DNA of 64,000 bases from Bradyrhizobium guangdongense. GTDB taxonomy: Bacteria; Pseudomonadota; Alphaproteobacteria; Rhizobiales; Xanthobacteraceae. Shown piece by piece: positions 37,995 to 46,070 of this stretch; position 1 is the stretch's first letter, and each line of letters begins with the position of its first letter. Made by a program: the position numbers and the translations under genes. The notes under the pieces are model-generated. The model saw only the letters and a program-made list of their open reading frames with translations. It had not been told where the DNA came from and did not search any database. The DNA is taken from positions 4,774,001-4,838,000 of the forward strand of contig NZ_CP030051.1 of the NCBI RefSeq assembly GCF_004114975.1. The letters are read 5' to 3'.

Positions 37995-38384
37995 TCAGGA
38001 GTGTCCGGTTTTGCTCGCAAAATGGTTGAGCAGGTCTCGGAAATCACGGGCGCAGTCCATAACCTGGTCTTGGATGTACGCGATAGCTACCGTCCTGAGC
38101 TGCACTATATGCGCGGCCGCGGCCCGAAATGGCGCGCCAAACAACCGCCTTTCGACGGCATGCCTTAGCAATGTCCCAAAGACCACGGCAATTCCTCAGA
38201 GTCAGAAGAAAACCCCACGAGCTGCGCTGCTCCGCATCCGCTCTCTCCTCAATAGCAGCGGTGCGTTTTGGACCGCGTGCCAAGTCGCTGCCGTGGCGAA
38301 GACCAAGCTGCTCCCACCCGCGGTAGAGCACCAGATCCCCAAACTAACACCCGCTATATCGTCGGTTGGGAGCGGTCCACTCAA
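37995..38384 (-). pseudogene. Possible decayed gene for a small membrane protein
   Basis: In one minus-strand frame the stretch reads DDIAGVSLGIWCSTAGGSSL, ATWHAVQNAPLLLRRER, then two stops, then GIAVVFGTLLRHAVERRLFG and VMDCARDFRDLLNHF. The hydrophobic pattern and continuity of frame across the stops suggest a former gene. I do not recognise the family. Confidence 0.3.
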
Positions 38385-38538
38385 TGCCGGGGATCGGGCC
38401 GCGCCGCGACAACACGAAGCTCAATACGTACTCAGAAAGTCAGAGCTGTTGCCTTTCAGCAATAGGAGTTAGCGCAAGCGTTGATGCCCGTACTGAACAG
38501 AGCTTCAACTCACGCGATGGGGGCTTGCAGCAGGAACA

Positions 38539-38566
38539 GACAAAGCATGATCGATTTAGGAAAGAC
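38539..38566 (+). promoter_or_regulatory. 28-bp GACAAAG...AGGAAAGAC motif, copy A
   Basis: Starts GACAAAGCATG and ends TTTAGGAAAGAC. It shares 28-bp alignment without gaps with 39733-39760 and 41945-41972. It lies 71 bp upstream of the AraC start at 38637, as expected for an operator or activator site. Confidence 0.6.
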
Positions 38567-38636
38567 CTCGAACCGTACCGCGCCTAGAACGCCTCCAACG
38601 GTCAGACTAGGCCGTTTCACCGGCGAGTATCAATCC

Positions 38637-39587
38637 ATGAGCAATTCTGGCTTGCGAGATATTTCGCTGAGTCAGCGAGACACATCCCGGGCACAGCAGC
38701 GCGACCTGCCGGTCGGCACGCGTCCTCACGCCGATGCAGAAATGACGCGCGTGCTCAAGACAGCGCCACTCCGCATGGCTTCAGACCCGTCGAACGGCAT
38801 TATCGCCTACTGGAGACATGACGCCGTGCACGACGTCGTCGGCCCCATGGCCGACCACGTCCTCATGGCTTTCCCTTCAGGGTCACTTCGCTTCGAGCGC
38901 CGCTCCGGAAAGTCCGTGGTAACGGGAACGACGCATCGCGGAGCTGTGACGGTAATTCCCGCCGGCTCGTCGTCCCGGTGGGATATTCCAGAGCCATTGA
39001 ATGTCGTCCATCTCTACCTCCCGCAGGCCACGCTCCAGCGCGTCGCCATTGAGGCCGGAATGGCTGCTCCCGCCGATCTCGTGGAAAGATCGGCCCATCC
39101 CGACCCCGTTACATCCCGCCTGCTCCTGAGTGCGGCGGATGTGCTCGAAGGCAGCGCCGCCCTGGATGCCCTGTTCAGGCAGCAGATCACAGATCTTCTG
39201 GCCACGCGTCTTTTGGCTGCGCACAGCGGCTCGCCACCCTCGTTCCAGCCGACCCTCGGCGGGCTGTCACCGGCGATACTGCGCCGGGCCATCGAACGCC
39301 TGCGCTCCGACACTGACGCAGACGTCTCGCTAGCCGCGCTCGCCGCAGATGCTGGGCTATCGCGCTTCCACTTCTGCCGTGCCTTCAAGGAAAGTACCGG
39401 ACTCTCGCCGCATGCTTGGTTGCGCCAGCACCACCTTGAGCAGGCCATGAACATGCTGCGCGAGACCGACGACTCGATCGCGTCGATTGCGGCAGCGCTC
39501 GGCTATTCTTCGCAAGCGGCCTTCGCTGCGGCGTTCGGAAAGCTGACCGGCGAGACCCCAAGTGTTTGGCGACGACGGATGCGGTGA
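38637..39587 (+). CDS. AraC-family transcriptional regulator (paralogue 1)
   Basis: 316 residues. The N-terminal effector half contains the block AYWRHDAVHDVVGPMADHV and a cupin-like strand series (VTVIPAGSSSRWDIPEP). The C-terminal double HTH comprises VSLAALAADAGLSRFHFCRA and SIASIAAALGYSSQAAFAAA, ending GETPSVWRRRMR. ATG 38637 is chosen; the frame runs open through the 28-bp motif, so earlier starts are unlikely. It is closely similar to the regulator at 42126. Directly downstream are the 20-bp-period direct repeats and the catalase-fold gene, its likely target. Confidence 0.9.
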   Translation: MSNSGLRDISLSQRDTSRAQQRDLPVGTRPHADAEMTRVLKTAPLRMASDPSNGIIAYWRHDAVHDVVGPMADHVLMAFPSGSLRFERRSGKSVVTGTTHRGAVTVIPAGSSSRWDIPEPLNVVHLYLPQATLQRVAIEAGMAAPADLVERSAHPDPVTSRLLLSAADVLEGSAALDALFRQQITDLLATRLLAAHSGSPPSFQPTLGGLSPAILRRAIERLRSDTDADVSLAALAADAGLSRFHFCRAFKESTGLSPHAWLRQHHLEQAMNMLRETDDSIASIAAALGYSSQAAFAAAFGKLTGETPSVWRRRMR

Positions 39588-39615
39588 AGACGCCGAATTG
39601 CCTCGCGCATGAGCA

Positions 39616-39676
39616 GCAATAGCTCTGGAATCGCGTCAATCGCTCTGGGGCGGCGGCGCGGCTGATCCGCTACATG
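39616..39676 (+). promoter_or_regulatory. AraC-type direct-repeat promoter before catalase-fold gene
   Basis: GCAATAGCTCT at 39616-39626 and TCAATCGCTCT at 39636-39646 repeat with a 20-bp period. A -10-like TACATG (39671-39676) starts 24 bp after the second unit. The second unit therefore abuts the -35 position, a class II activator layout. Each unit differs by one base from the exact repeat at 37842. Confidence 0.65.
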
Positions 39677-39732
39677 ACCCCATTGCTCGCGGCTTCGATC
39701 GTGGTGTGGATCACAGGCCTCGAGCAGGATCG

Positions 39733-39760
39733 GACAAGTCACGGCCGATTCAGGAAAGAC
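39733..39760 (+). promoter_or_regulatory. 28-bp GACAAAG...AGGAAAGAC motif, copy B
   Basis: Starts GACAAGTCACG and ends TTCAGGAAAGAC. It lies between the direct-repeat promoter and the start of the catalase-fold gene (39815). Confidence 0.6.
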
Positions 39761-39814
39761 AGCGGACCCTCGCAACGTCCGAAACGAGACCCGAGATCAG
39801 GCCGAAGATCACGA

Positions 39815-40741
39815 ATGCCCCAGTTCCTGAGCCGCACCGCCACGGCCGCGTCGATTGTCGAGGCCCTGAAGGCGGAGGCTGGCACCCCGCCAAAGGCACG
39901 CGCAAGCTTTGCCAAGGGCCGGTGTGTGCGTGGTACTTATACCCCGTCGGACCAGGCCAGCGAGATCACGAAATCCCGGAGTTTTACCAAGCCATCTCGT
40001 GTGTTGGCGCGCTTCTCTGTGGGCGGCGGTCATCCGAAGGTGGCGGAGACGGACAAGCTCGTGCTGCGCGGTTTCGCCTTCCGGCTCGGCAGTGACAACC
40101 AGCGCTCGGAGATTTTCACCCAGAACGCGCCGGTGCATTTTGCGAGGACGCTCGACCAGATGTTGGCCTTCCTCAAGGCACGCGTTCCCGGACCGGACGG
40201 CAGGATCGATGCAGCGAAGGTCAAGGCCTTCTCCGCTGCCAATCCCGAAACGTTGCTACAGGCAAACTATCTTGCCGCGCGCCCGTTGCCAGGAAGTTTC
40301 GCGGGCACGACCTATTGGGGCGTGCACGCCTTTCCCGCGACGAACTCAAAAGGCGAGACGCGTTTCATCAAACTCAAGGTCGAGCCGGTCGGCGGAGAGG
40401 TTTCATTGACCGATGACGAAGCCAGGGGAAAGTCTGCTGACTTCCTGAGCGACGATCTCGATCAGCGGATTGCGGCACGCGACATCAGGTTCAGTGTGAT
40501 GGCACTGCTCGATCGCAACGGCGATCCCGTCATGGACGTCACCGTCCGATGGCCGGATGAAGACGAACGCGAAGCGGTGCGGCTGGGAACGATCGTTATC
40601 ACGGGTGTCGAAGGCAACGAGGCCTGCGACGAGGCGAACTTCAATCCGGCAAATCTCGCCGAAGGTATCGGTCATCCCCCGGACGAGATCTTCGCGGCGC
40701 GCCGCGCCGCCTACGCCATCTCGCAGACTATGCGAGGCTAG
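39815..40741 (+). CDS. Catalase-family heme peroxidase-like protein lacking distal His
   Basis: 308 residues of the small, Srp-type catalase subfamily. Conserved blocks are AKGRCVRGTYTPS, VLARFSVGGGHPKV, LRGFAFRLG, NAPVHFARTLDQMLAFLKA and TYWGVHAF. The proximal heme ligand Tyr300 sits in RRAAYAIS. Where the family has the catalytic His (usually xHAKG) this protein has Phe32 (SFAKG), so classical catalase chemistry is doubtful. The ATG at 39815 is preferred over an open frame to 39674. It is flanked by two divergent or convergent AraC genes. Confidence 0.85.
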   Translation: MPQFLSRTATAASIVEALKAEAGTPPKARASFAKGRCVRGTYTPSDQASEITKSRSFTKPSRVLARFSVGGGHPKVAETDKLVLRGFAFRLGSDNQRSEIFTQNAPVHFARTLDQMLAFLKARVPGPDGRIDAAKVKAFSAANPETLLQANYLAARPLPGSFAGTTYWGVHAFPATNSKGETRFIKLKVEPVGGEVSLTDDEARGKSADFLSDDLDQRIAARDIRFSVMALLDRNGDPVMDVTVRWPDEDEREAVRLGTIVITGVEGNEACDEANFNPANLAEGIGHPPDEIFAARRAAYAISQTMRG

Positions 40742-40746
40742 GCCGA

Positions 40747-41676
40747 CTACGTTTCCCTTTCCGTGGCGCCATGCTTGTCGCGGCGCCAAGCGCCCGGACT
40801 GACGCCGACCACCGAAGAAAAGACCCGTGTAAAGTGGCTTTGATTGGCAAACCCCGCCGAGATCGCGATCTCGGACAGCGGCAGGTCGCGAATGGTCAGC
40901 AACTGCTTGGCCGACTTGACGCGCTGATGCAGCAGCCACTGGTGCGGCGGCAGGCCGGTGGAGATGCGGAATGCCCGGGAAAAATGGCTGACCGAAAGGT
41001 CGAATTCGGCGGCGATCTGCTGCAGTGAAAGGCTTCCGCCGAGGTCGGACTCCAGCCGTTCGCAGGCCCGCTTCATTTGCCAAGGCGCAAGACCGCCGCG
41101 GGCAAGCTCGGTGTTGCGCCTTAGTCCGCCGTAGGTCTGGGCAACGTGGGCCGTCAGCGCAAGCATCGTGTGGTCGAGGAAGAGCTGATTGACTTCACTC
41201 GGTCGATGCAGCGCATCCAACAGCGCAGTGCCGAGATGACGGACGACTGAATCGTGGTGGCCGATGCCCGGTTCGTAGGCGAGTTCGCCAATGCGTGGCG
41301 CGCCGCTCTGCTTGGCGATGTCCTCGAGTGCCGACCGCGGCAAATAGAAAAACAGCGAGTGGAAAGGCTTGTCGATGACGTAGCGCGGATCGCGCTTCAA
41401 GTCGTATAGGTAGGTTGCTCCGCCCCGGACGTCCGTCTTGATGACGCACCGGCCGCGTTCCCAGCATTCGCAGTCGGGGTAGTCACGAAGCTTCAGACTG
41501 ACGAGATAGGCATCCTCGGAAGGCAAGGCTCCGCAGAGACCAGGCACGGGATTGTCATCCCGCGTCTCGACAACCGCGAGTTCGGCGCTGCGCAGCGAAC
41601 GCGTAATCAGCGAGGGCGCGTCCTTCAAGTTCAAGGGCTCCCCGATTCTTCGTCCGTAGATGCCCGGCTGTGTCAT
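40747..41676 (-). CDS. AraC-family transcriptional regulator (non-paralogous)
   Basis: 309 residues. The N-terminal half (LVSLKLRDYPDCECWERGR, VRGGATYLYDLKRDPRYVID, FHSLFFYLPRSALEDIA) differs from the paralogous pair. The C-terminal HTH is SLSLQQIAAEFDLSVSHFSR plus PLSEIAISAGFANQSHFTRV, ending SPGAWRRDK. ATG 41676 is chosen. It is convergent with the catalase-fold gene, only 5 bp apart. Similar regulators control stress or aromatic degradation genes; the target is unknown. Confidence 0.87.
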   Translation of the reverse strand: MTQPGIYGRRIGEPLNLKDAPSLITRSLRSAELAVVETRDDNPVPGLCGALPSEDAYLVSLKLRDYPDCECWERGRCVIKTDVRGGATYLYDLKRDPRYVIDKPFHSLFFYLPRSALEDIAKQSGAPRIGELAYEPGIGHHDSVVRHLGTALLDALHRPSEVNQLFLDHTMLALTAHVAQTYGGLRRNTELARGGLAPWQMKRACERLESDLGGSLSLQQIAAEFDLSVSHFSRAFRISTGLPPHQWLLHQRVKSAKQLLTIRDLPLSEIAISAGFANQSHFTRVFSSVVGVSPGAWRRDKHGATERET

Positions 41677-42125
41677 TCGAGTGGATTCCGTAAGTGGAGG
41701 CGGACCGCGGCTCAACTCGTCGCTCGCGCGGTCGCTTTTTTCCATTATCCGGCATGGGCAGGCGGTGGTCCAGTACCGTGGAGATGCGCACAACCATTAT
41801 GACAAACCTGTGGCAATGCGATTTTTCGGCGCGATTTCAACGTTTAGGGCGTTTGGAATGCAACTCGGCGCCACCTCGACCGGGGCACTAACTGCATCGT
41901 GATCCCAGCACAAAATGTCGCACCGCGAGCTTTGAGCAGAATCGGACAAAGCACGACGGCTTCAGGAAAGACCCCGTAGTTCTACGAACCTAGAAGGTCC
42001 ACCGAAAAGCCGCGGCGCTTAGCGGCAATCCGTTCGGCAGACAAGAGGCGACGACTTCACGCCAGCCCGACAAGGTGGGTCCGGCGGCGCGAGTGCATGC
42101 CTTTCCGCAAAGTGGACACGCCTTC
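41677..42125. other. Divergent AraC intergenic region
   Basis: 449 bases between divergent AraC genes. It contains copy C of the 28-bp motif at 41945, and an AT-richer stretch at 41785-41850 that could hold promoters. No gene is supported. Confidence 0.5.
41945..41972 (+). promoter_or_regulatory. 28-bp GACAAAG...AGGAAAGAC motif, copy C
   Basis: Starts GACAAAGCACG and ends TTCAGGAAAGAC, preceded by the TTTGAGCAGAATCG block related to the flank of copy B (CGAGCAGGATCG). It lies 153 bp upstream of the AraC start at 42126. Confidence 0.6.
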
Positions 42126-43106
42126 ATGAGCAAACCCATCTCGGGCAATTCTGCGCAGAAGACTTTGCACATTGCATCCGACGCGTATCCGGATTCTTCG
42201 CCGATTGCCGACCGCCGTACTGCGGATAAGGAGATGGCACGCGTCCTACAAACTCAACCACTCCGCATTGCGTTGGAATCATCCGGCGCGATCGCCCATT
42301 GGCAACATGATCCCGTGCACGACATCGTCAAGCCAATGGCCGACCATGTCGTTATGACTTACCCTGTAGGCGTGCAGCGATTGGAGCGACGCACCGGACG
42401 ATCCGTTGCGACTAGGACGGCGCGCCCCGGGGTTGTGACGGTCATTCCGGCGGGCTCAAGCGCCCGATGGGACGTCACGCCAGCCAGTTCAACCGATCGA
42501 CCCCGCATTCACCCGCCTCTGAGCCTCATTCAGCTCTACCTTCCGCACACAACGCTTGCACGCGTTGCCAGCGAAGCCGACACTACTCCTCGGGACCTTT
42601 TGGAGCGAATTGCGTATCCAGACCCGATTACATCGCGATTGCTGACGAGTGCAGCAGATGTTCTCGAAGGCAACATGACTCTGGATGCGCTGTTCAGGCA
42701 ACGATTGACAGACCTCCTGGCCACGCGCCTGCTGGCTGCACACACTGGCTCGCCAATGACGTTGCAGCCGGCCGTGGGTGGGCTGTCCCCGAAAGTCTTG
42801 CTCCGTGCCATCGAACGCTTGCGTTCAGACAGCGATGCGGACGTCTCCCTCGATGCGCTCGCATCCGATGCCGGCCTCTCGCGCTTTCACTTTTGCCGCG
42901 CATTCAAGGAAAGCACCGGGCTTTCGCCTCATGCCTGGTTGCGCCAACACCGGCACGCGCAGGCGATGACCATGCTGCGCGACACGGACGAGTCGATCGT
43001 TCAGATCGCGGCGGCGCTTGGCTATTCCTCGCAGACTGCCTTCGCTGCGGCCTTCAGGAAAATGACCGGCGAGACACCGCGCGACTTTCGTAGGCACATG
43101 CGTTAG
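42126..43106 (+). CDS. AraC-family transcriptional regulator (paralogue 2)
   Basis: 326 residues, strongly similar over its whole length to the regulator at 38637. The HTH parts are VSLDALASDAGLSRFHFCRA and SIVQIAAALGYSSQTAFAAA, ending GETPRDFRRHMR; the effector half carries AHWQHDPVHDIVKPMADHV. It has a 10-residue insertion (ASSTDRPRIH) in the barrel. Its stop codon overlaps the start of the direct-repeat promoter at 43109, so it probably controls the genes that follow. Confidence 0.9.
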   Translation: MSKPISGNSAQKTLHIASDAYPDSSPIADRRTADKEMARVLQTQPLRIALESSGAIAHWQHDPVHDIVKPMADHVVMTYPVGVQRLERRTGRSVATRTARPGVVTVIPAGSSARWDVTPASSTDRPRIHPPLSLIQLYLPHTTLARVASEADTTPRDLLERIAYPDPITSRLLTSAADVLEGNMTLDALFRQRLTDLLATRLLAAHTGSPMTLQPAVGGLSPKVLLRAIERLRSDSDADVSLDALASDAGLSRFHFCRAFKESTGLSPHAWLRQHRHAQAMTMLRDTDESIVQIAAALGYSSQTAFAAAFRKMTGETPRDFRRHMR

Positions 43107-43108
43107 CA

Positions 43109-43169
43109 GCAATCGCTCTACAGTGACGGCAATCCCTCTGGGGCAGCGGCAGGACTGATCGGTTAGACC
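43109..43169 (+). promoter_or_regulatory. AraC-type direct-repeat promoter before flavoprotein cluster
   Basis: GCAATCGCTCT (43109-43119) and GCAATCCCTCT (43129-43139) have a 20-bp period, and the -10-like TAGACC (43164-43169) begins 24 bp after the second unit. Same geometry as at 37842 and 39616. Confidence 0.65.
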
Positions 43170-43204
43170 ATCATCATGTCCGAACCAACAGACGGAGACT
43201 AAGG

Positions 43205-43489
43205 ATGACCTGGAGGAACTTCGTCAGCCGGCTGCCTATCACAGCACAGCGCAGGGGCCTCACCACAGCAACTCTGTACGGTCTTTCGTTGGCTGTCCGC
43301 TTCACGTCAGCAGCGGGACGCGACGACGAAGTACCCACGCAGTCGCTGCAAATGATCAAGCCGGTAACGTCCATCATGGTCCGAACCGCTCCGCGCCTTC
43401 CCTATGAGGACCTGGCGAAGGCTGCTCAGCCGATCGTCTTTCGTCCCGGCTGGCCGCTGGGTTCGCCAGGATGCCGCGCCGGCTTGTGA
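43205..43489 (+). CDS. Hypothetical protein, probably truncated
   Basis: 94 residues starting MTWRNFVSRLPITAQRRGL, with GGAGACTAAGG directly upstream, 36 bp after the direct-repeat promoter. The first 45 residues look coding (an amphipathic start followed by a hydrophobic stretch). The rest looks like read-through of non-coding sequence. It may be the surviving start of a lost target gene. Confidence 0.35.
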   Translation: MTWRNFVSRLPITAQRRGLTTATLYGLSLAVRFTSAAGRDDEVPTQSLQMIKPVTSIMVRTAPRLPYEDLAKAAQPIVFRPGWPLGSPGCRAGL

Positions 43490-43643
43490 GTTCTCCATGC
43501 GGGTGCCATCGATACCGGACCGCCTCCGTCCGTAAGGACTGAGACCTTTCATTTCACCTCTTCGCGTCGTCGTCGTCGCGCGCTGCACAGGCAGCGAGCG
43601 GCAGCGCGCGGACTATTGGAAGTCCAACCACGGGAGCCAACAC

Positions 43644-44849
43644 ATGCGACTAGTCATCATCGGCGCCGGCTTTGCCGGCATGTACGCCGCCCTTTCCGCA
43701 GCACGCCTGCGCGACATCAAGGGCGTTTCGCCCGACGAGCTCGAGATCGCGCTGGTTGCGCCCGAGCCGACGCTGGTGGTTCGCCCGCGGCTCTATGAGC
43801 CGAAGCCCGAAACCATGACGGCACCCCTGCTCGACGTCCTCAATGCCGTCGACGTCGTCTACGTGCAGGGCAGTGCCGAGACGGTGGACACGAAGTCTCG
43901 GATGGTGCAGGTGGCCACAGCCAAAGGCACGCGGAAGACCCTCTCCTACGATCGCCTGGTCGTTGCCACCGGCAGCCGGCTGTTCCGCCCCAATATTCCC
44001 GGACTCGCCGAGTATGGCTTCAGCGTCGATTCGCTCGAAGATGCGGTTGCCCTCGACAAGCATCTGCATGGCTTGGCCGATCGGCCTGCAGCGAGCGGCC
44101 GCGACACAGTCGTGGTCGCGGGCGGCGGCTTCACCGGAATCGAGGCGGCAACCGAAATGCCCCCGCGGCTGCGCGCGATCCTCGGTAAGGGTGCCAAGCC
44201 GCGCGTGATCATCGTCGAACGAAATCCGGCTATTGCCCCCGATATGGGCGAAGGGCCCCGCCCCGTCATCGAGGAAGCGCTGCGAAAGGTGGGCGTGGAA
44301 ACTCGGGTCGGCGTGGGCGTGGCCTCGCTGGACAAATCCGGCGTCACGCTTTCAAACGGCGATCAGATCGAGACGGAGACCGTGATCTGGGCAGCGGGCA
44401 TTCGGGCGGCCCCGTTGACGCAACAAATCCCCGCCGAACGCGACAATTTCGGGCGGCTGCTGGTCGATCCGTGTTTGCGCGTGCCCAAAGTGTCCGGCGT
44501 ATTCGCCACCGGCGATGCCGCTCGCGCCGCCTGCGACGACGATGGCAACTATGCGCTGATGTCGTGTCAGCACGCCACGCGGATGGGCGCTTTCGCCGGC
44601 AATAACGCCGCGGCGGAGCTCCTCGGTGTTCCGACCAAACCCTATCACCAGAAGGCCTACGTCACCTGCCTCGATCTCGGCGAGGCCGGCGCGCTCTTCA
44701 CCCGCGGCTGGGAGCGCACGGTGGAGATGGTCGGCGAGGTCGCCAAGAAAACCAAGCAGGAGATCAACGGCGTCTGGATCTATCCGCCCAAGCCCGAGCG
44801 TGCAGCCGCACTCGCCTCGGCCGATCCGGAGCAAGTCACCAAGCTGTAG
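43644..44849 (+). CDS. NDH-2-like FAD-dependent NAD(P)H oxidoreductase
   Basis: 401 residues. FAD-binding GAGFAG at 7-12, second Rossmann motif VVVAGGGFTGIEAATEM near 155-171, and the FAD-binding ATGDAARA near 290. The pattern matches type II NADH dehydrogenases and related pyridine-nucleotide disulfide oxidoreductases. It has no obvious C-terminal membrane helix, so it may be soluble or peripheral. It is the first intact gene after the direct-repeat promoter. Confidence 0.87.
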   Translation: MRLVIIGAGFAGMYAALSAARLRDIKGVSPDELEIALVAPEPTLVVRPRLYEPKPETMTAPLLDVLNAVDVVYVQGSAETVDTKSRMVQVATAKGTRKTLSYDRLVVATGSRLFRPNIPGLAEYGFSVDSLEDAVALDKHLHGLADRPAASGRDTVVVAGGGFTGIEAATEMPPRLRAILGKGAKPRVIIVERNPAIAPDMGEGPRPVIEEALRKVGVETRVGVGVASLDKSGVTLSNGDQIETETVIWAAGIRAAPLTQQIPAERDNFGRLLVDPCLRVPKVSGVFATGDAARAACDDDGNYALMSCQHATRMGAFAGNNAAAELLGVPTKPYHQKAYVTCLDLGEAGALFTRGWERTVEMVGEVAKKTKQEINGVWIYPPKPERAAALASADPEQVTKL

Positions 44850-44946
44850 GAGCCCGACGCAACGGGCCGCGCCTCCGGGTGAAGCGCGGTCCGTCCGGAC
44901 TCCAACATCAAGATCGAACGTCAACGTCTAACAATGGAGCGTTCAA

Positions 44947-45900
44947 ATGAACCAGATGATCCGCAGCATCAAGCAGAAGATCATCAAGAACCTGGGCACG
45001 ACCTCGCGCCACGGCCGAGCCGAAACCGACGAGCTAGTTCCGTCGCGCTATGCGCTGCGAGTCGGTGAGATTGAGGTGCTCGTGATCAGCGATGGGGTGC
45101 TAACGCCGCCATCCGAGTCCATGGCGACTAACGCCGATCCGGCCGTCCGGTCAGCCTGGCTAGACAACATGTTCTTATCCCGCGACGCGTTCGATTGGGC
45201 ACTGAACGAGGTCGTGGTGCGCAGCGGCGGCCAAACCATACTCATCGACGCCGGGCTGGGAGAGGAGTACCCGGACTTTCCGCGCGCGGGACAATGGGGC
45301 CAGCGACTCGAAGCCGCCGGCATCGATCTTGGCTCGGTGACCGACGTGGTGCTCACCCACATGCACTTCGATCACGTTGGCGGACTGCTCGTCGACGGCG
45401 TGAAGAAGCGGCTGCGCCCGGACCTGAGGATCCACGTGGCGGCCGCCGAGGTCAAGTTCTGGGCCTCCCCCGACTTCTCCCGCACTGCCATGCCGCCGGC
45501 ACTCGCGGACTTGGCGCGGCGGGCGTCCAAGCAATTCCTCGACGAATATCACAGCCACCTACAGCCGTTCGAAGACGAGTCCAAGGTTGCGCCCGGGGTT
45601 GTCGTCCGTCGCACTGGCGGTCACACCCCTGGGCACAGCGTGGTTCGCCTGGCGTCCGGCGACGACAGGCTCATGTTCGCGGGCGACGCCATATTCCCGG
45701 TCTCGTTCGATCATCCCGAATGGCACAACGGCTTCGAGCACGACCCTGAGGAGGCGACCCGCGTCCGGCTCAAACTCTTGCGGGAGCTGGTGGCGACCGG
45801 TTCGTGGCTGGTTGCCACGCACATGCCCTTCCCGTCCATCGGCCGCGTCGCGGCCGCCGGCGAGCTCTTTCGCTGGGTGCCGGCGTGGTGGGACTACTGA
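44947..45900 (+). CDS. Metallo-beta-lactamase fold hydrolase
   Basis: 317 residues. The zinc-binding motif reads THMHFDHVGG (His138, His140, Asp142, His143), with further ligands in GGHTPGHS and FAGDAIFP. The N-terminal 40 residues are a basic extension. The family includes lactonases and glyoxalase-like hydrolases, and the substrate cannot be assigned. GGAGCG precedes the ATG. It lies in a row of plus-strand genes with acetoacetate and hydroxybutyrate enzymes. Confidence 0.87.
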   Translation: MNQMIRSIKQKIIKNLGTTSRHGRAETDELVPSRYALRVGEIEVLVISDGVLTPPSESMATNADPAVRSAWLDNMFLSRDAFDWALNEVVVRSGGQTILIDAGLGEEYPDFPRAGQWGQRLEAAGIDLGSVTDVVLTHMHFDHVGGLLVDGVKKRLRPDLRIHVAAAEVKFWASPDFSRTAMPPALADLARRASKQFLDEYHSHLQPFEDESKVAPGVVVRRTGGHTPGHSVVRLASGDDRLMFAGDAIFPVSFDHPEWHNGFEHDPEEATRVRLKLLRELVATGSWLVATHMPFPSIGRVAAAGELFRWVPAWWDY

Positions 45901-46012
45901 GCACTTGTTGGCTCGGCACCGAACGGGGCGCGGGCTCATAGCGCAAGACGAGTTCGCGCCTCCGTTACCGATCGGAAGCGCGTCACCGATACTCCAATAG
46001 ATCACCAGCACC

Positions 46013-46038
46013 GGCCGCGCCTCGCAAGGCGCGCGGCC
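46013..46038 (+). other. GC-rich hairpin in leader of acetoacetate decarboxylase gene
   Basis: GGCCGCGC and GCGCGCGGCC can pair around CTCGCAAG. No T run follows, so it is not a classical terminator. It could stabilise or pause the transcript 33 bp before the gene. Confidence 0.35.
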
Positions 46039-46070
46039 GCTCACATCACAGCATCAGCAGAGTTACTCCG

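Larger units (their letters stand above)
43107..43643. other. Promoter region and doubtful ORF before flavoprotein gene
   Basis: 537 bases. It holds the third direct-repeat promoter (43109-43169), a doubtful 94-residue frame at 43205 and a GC-rich stretch at 43540-43610. No other gene is supported. Confidence 0.5.

Noticed and set aside
37938..38168. 76-codon plus-strand frame after the orphan AraC-type promoter
   Set aside because: The opposite strand looks more like former coding sequence, and no domain is recognisable; not listed as a gene.
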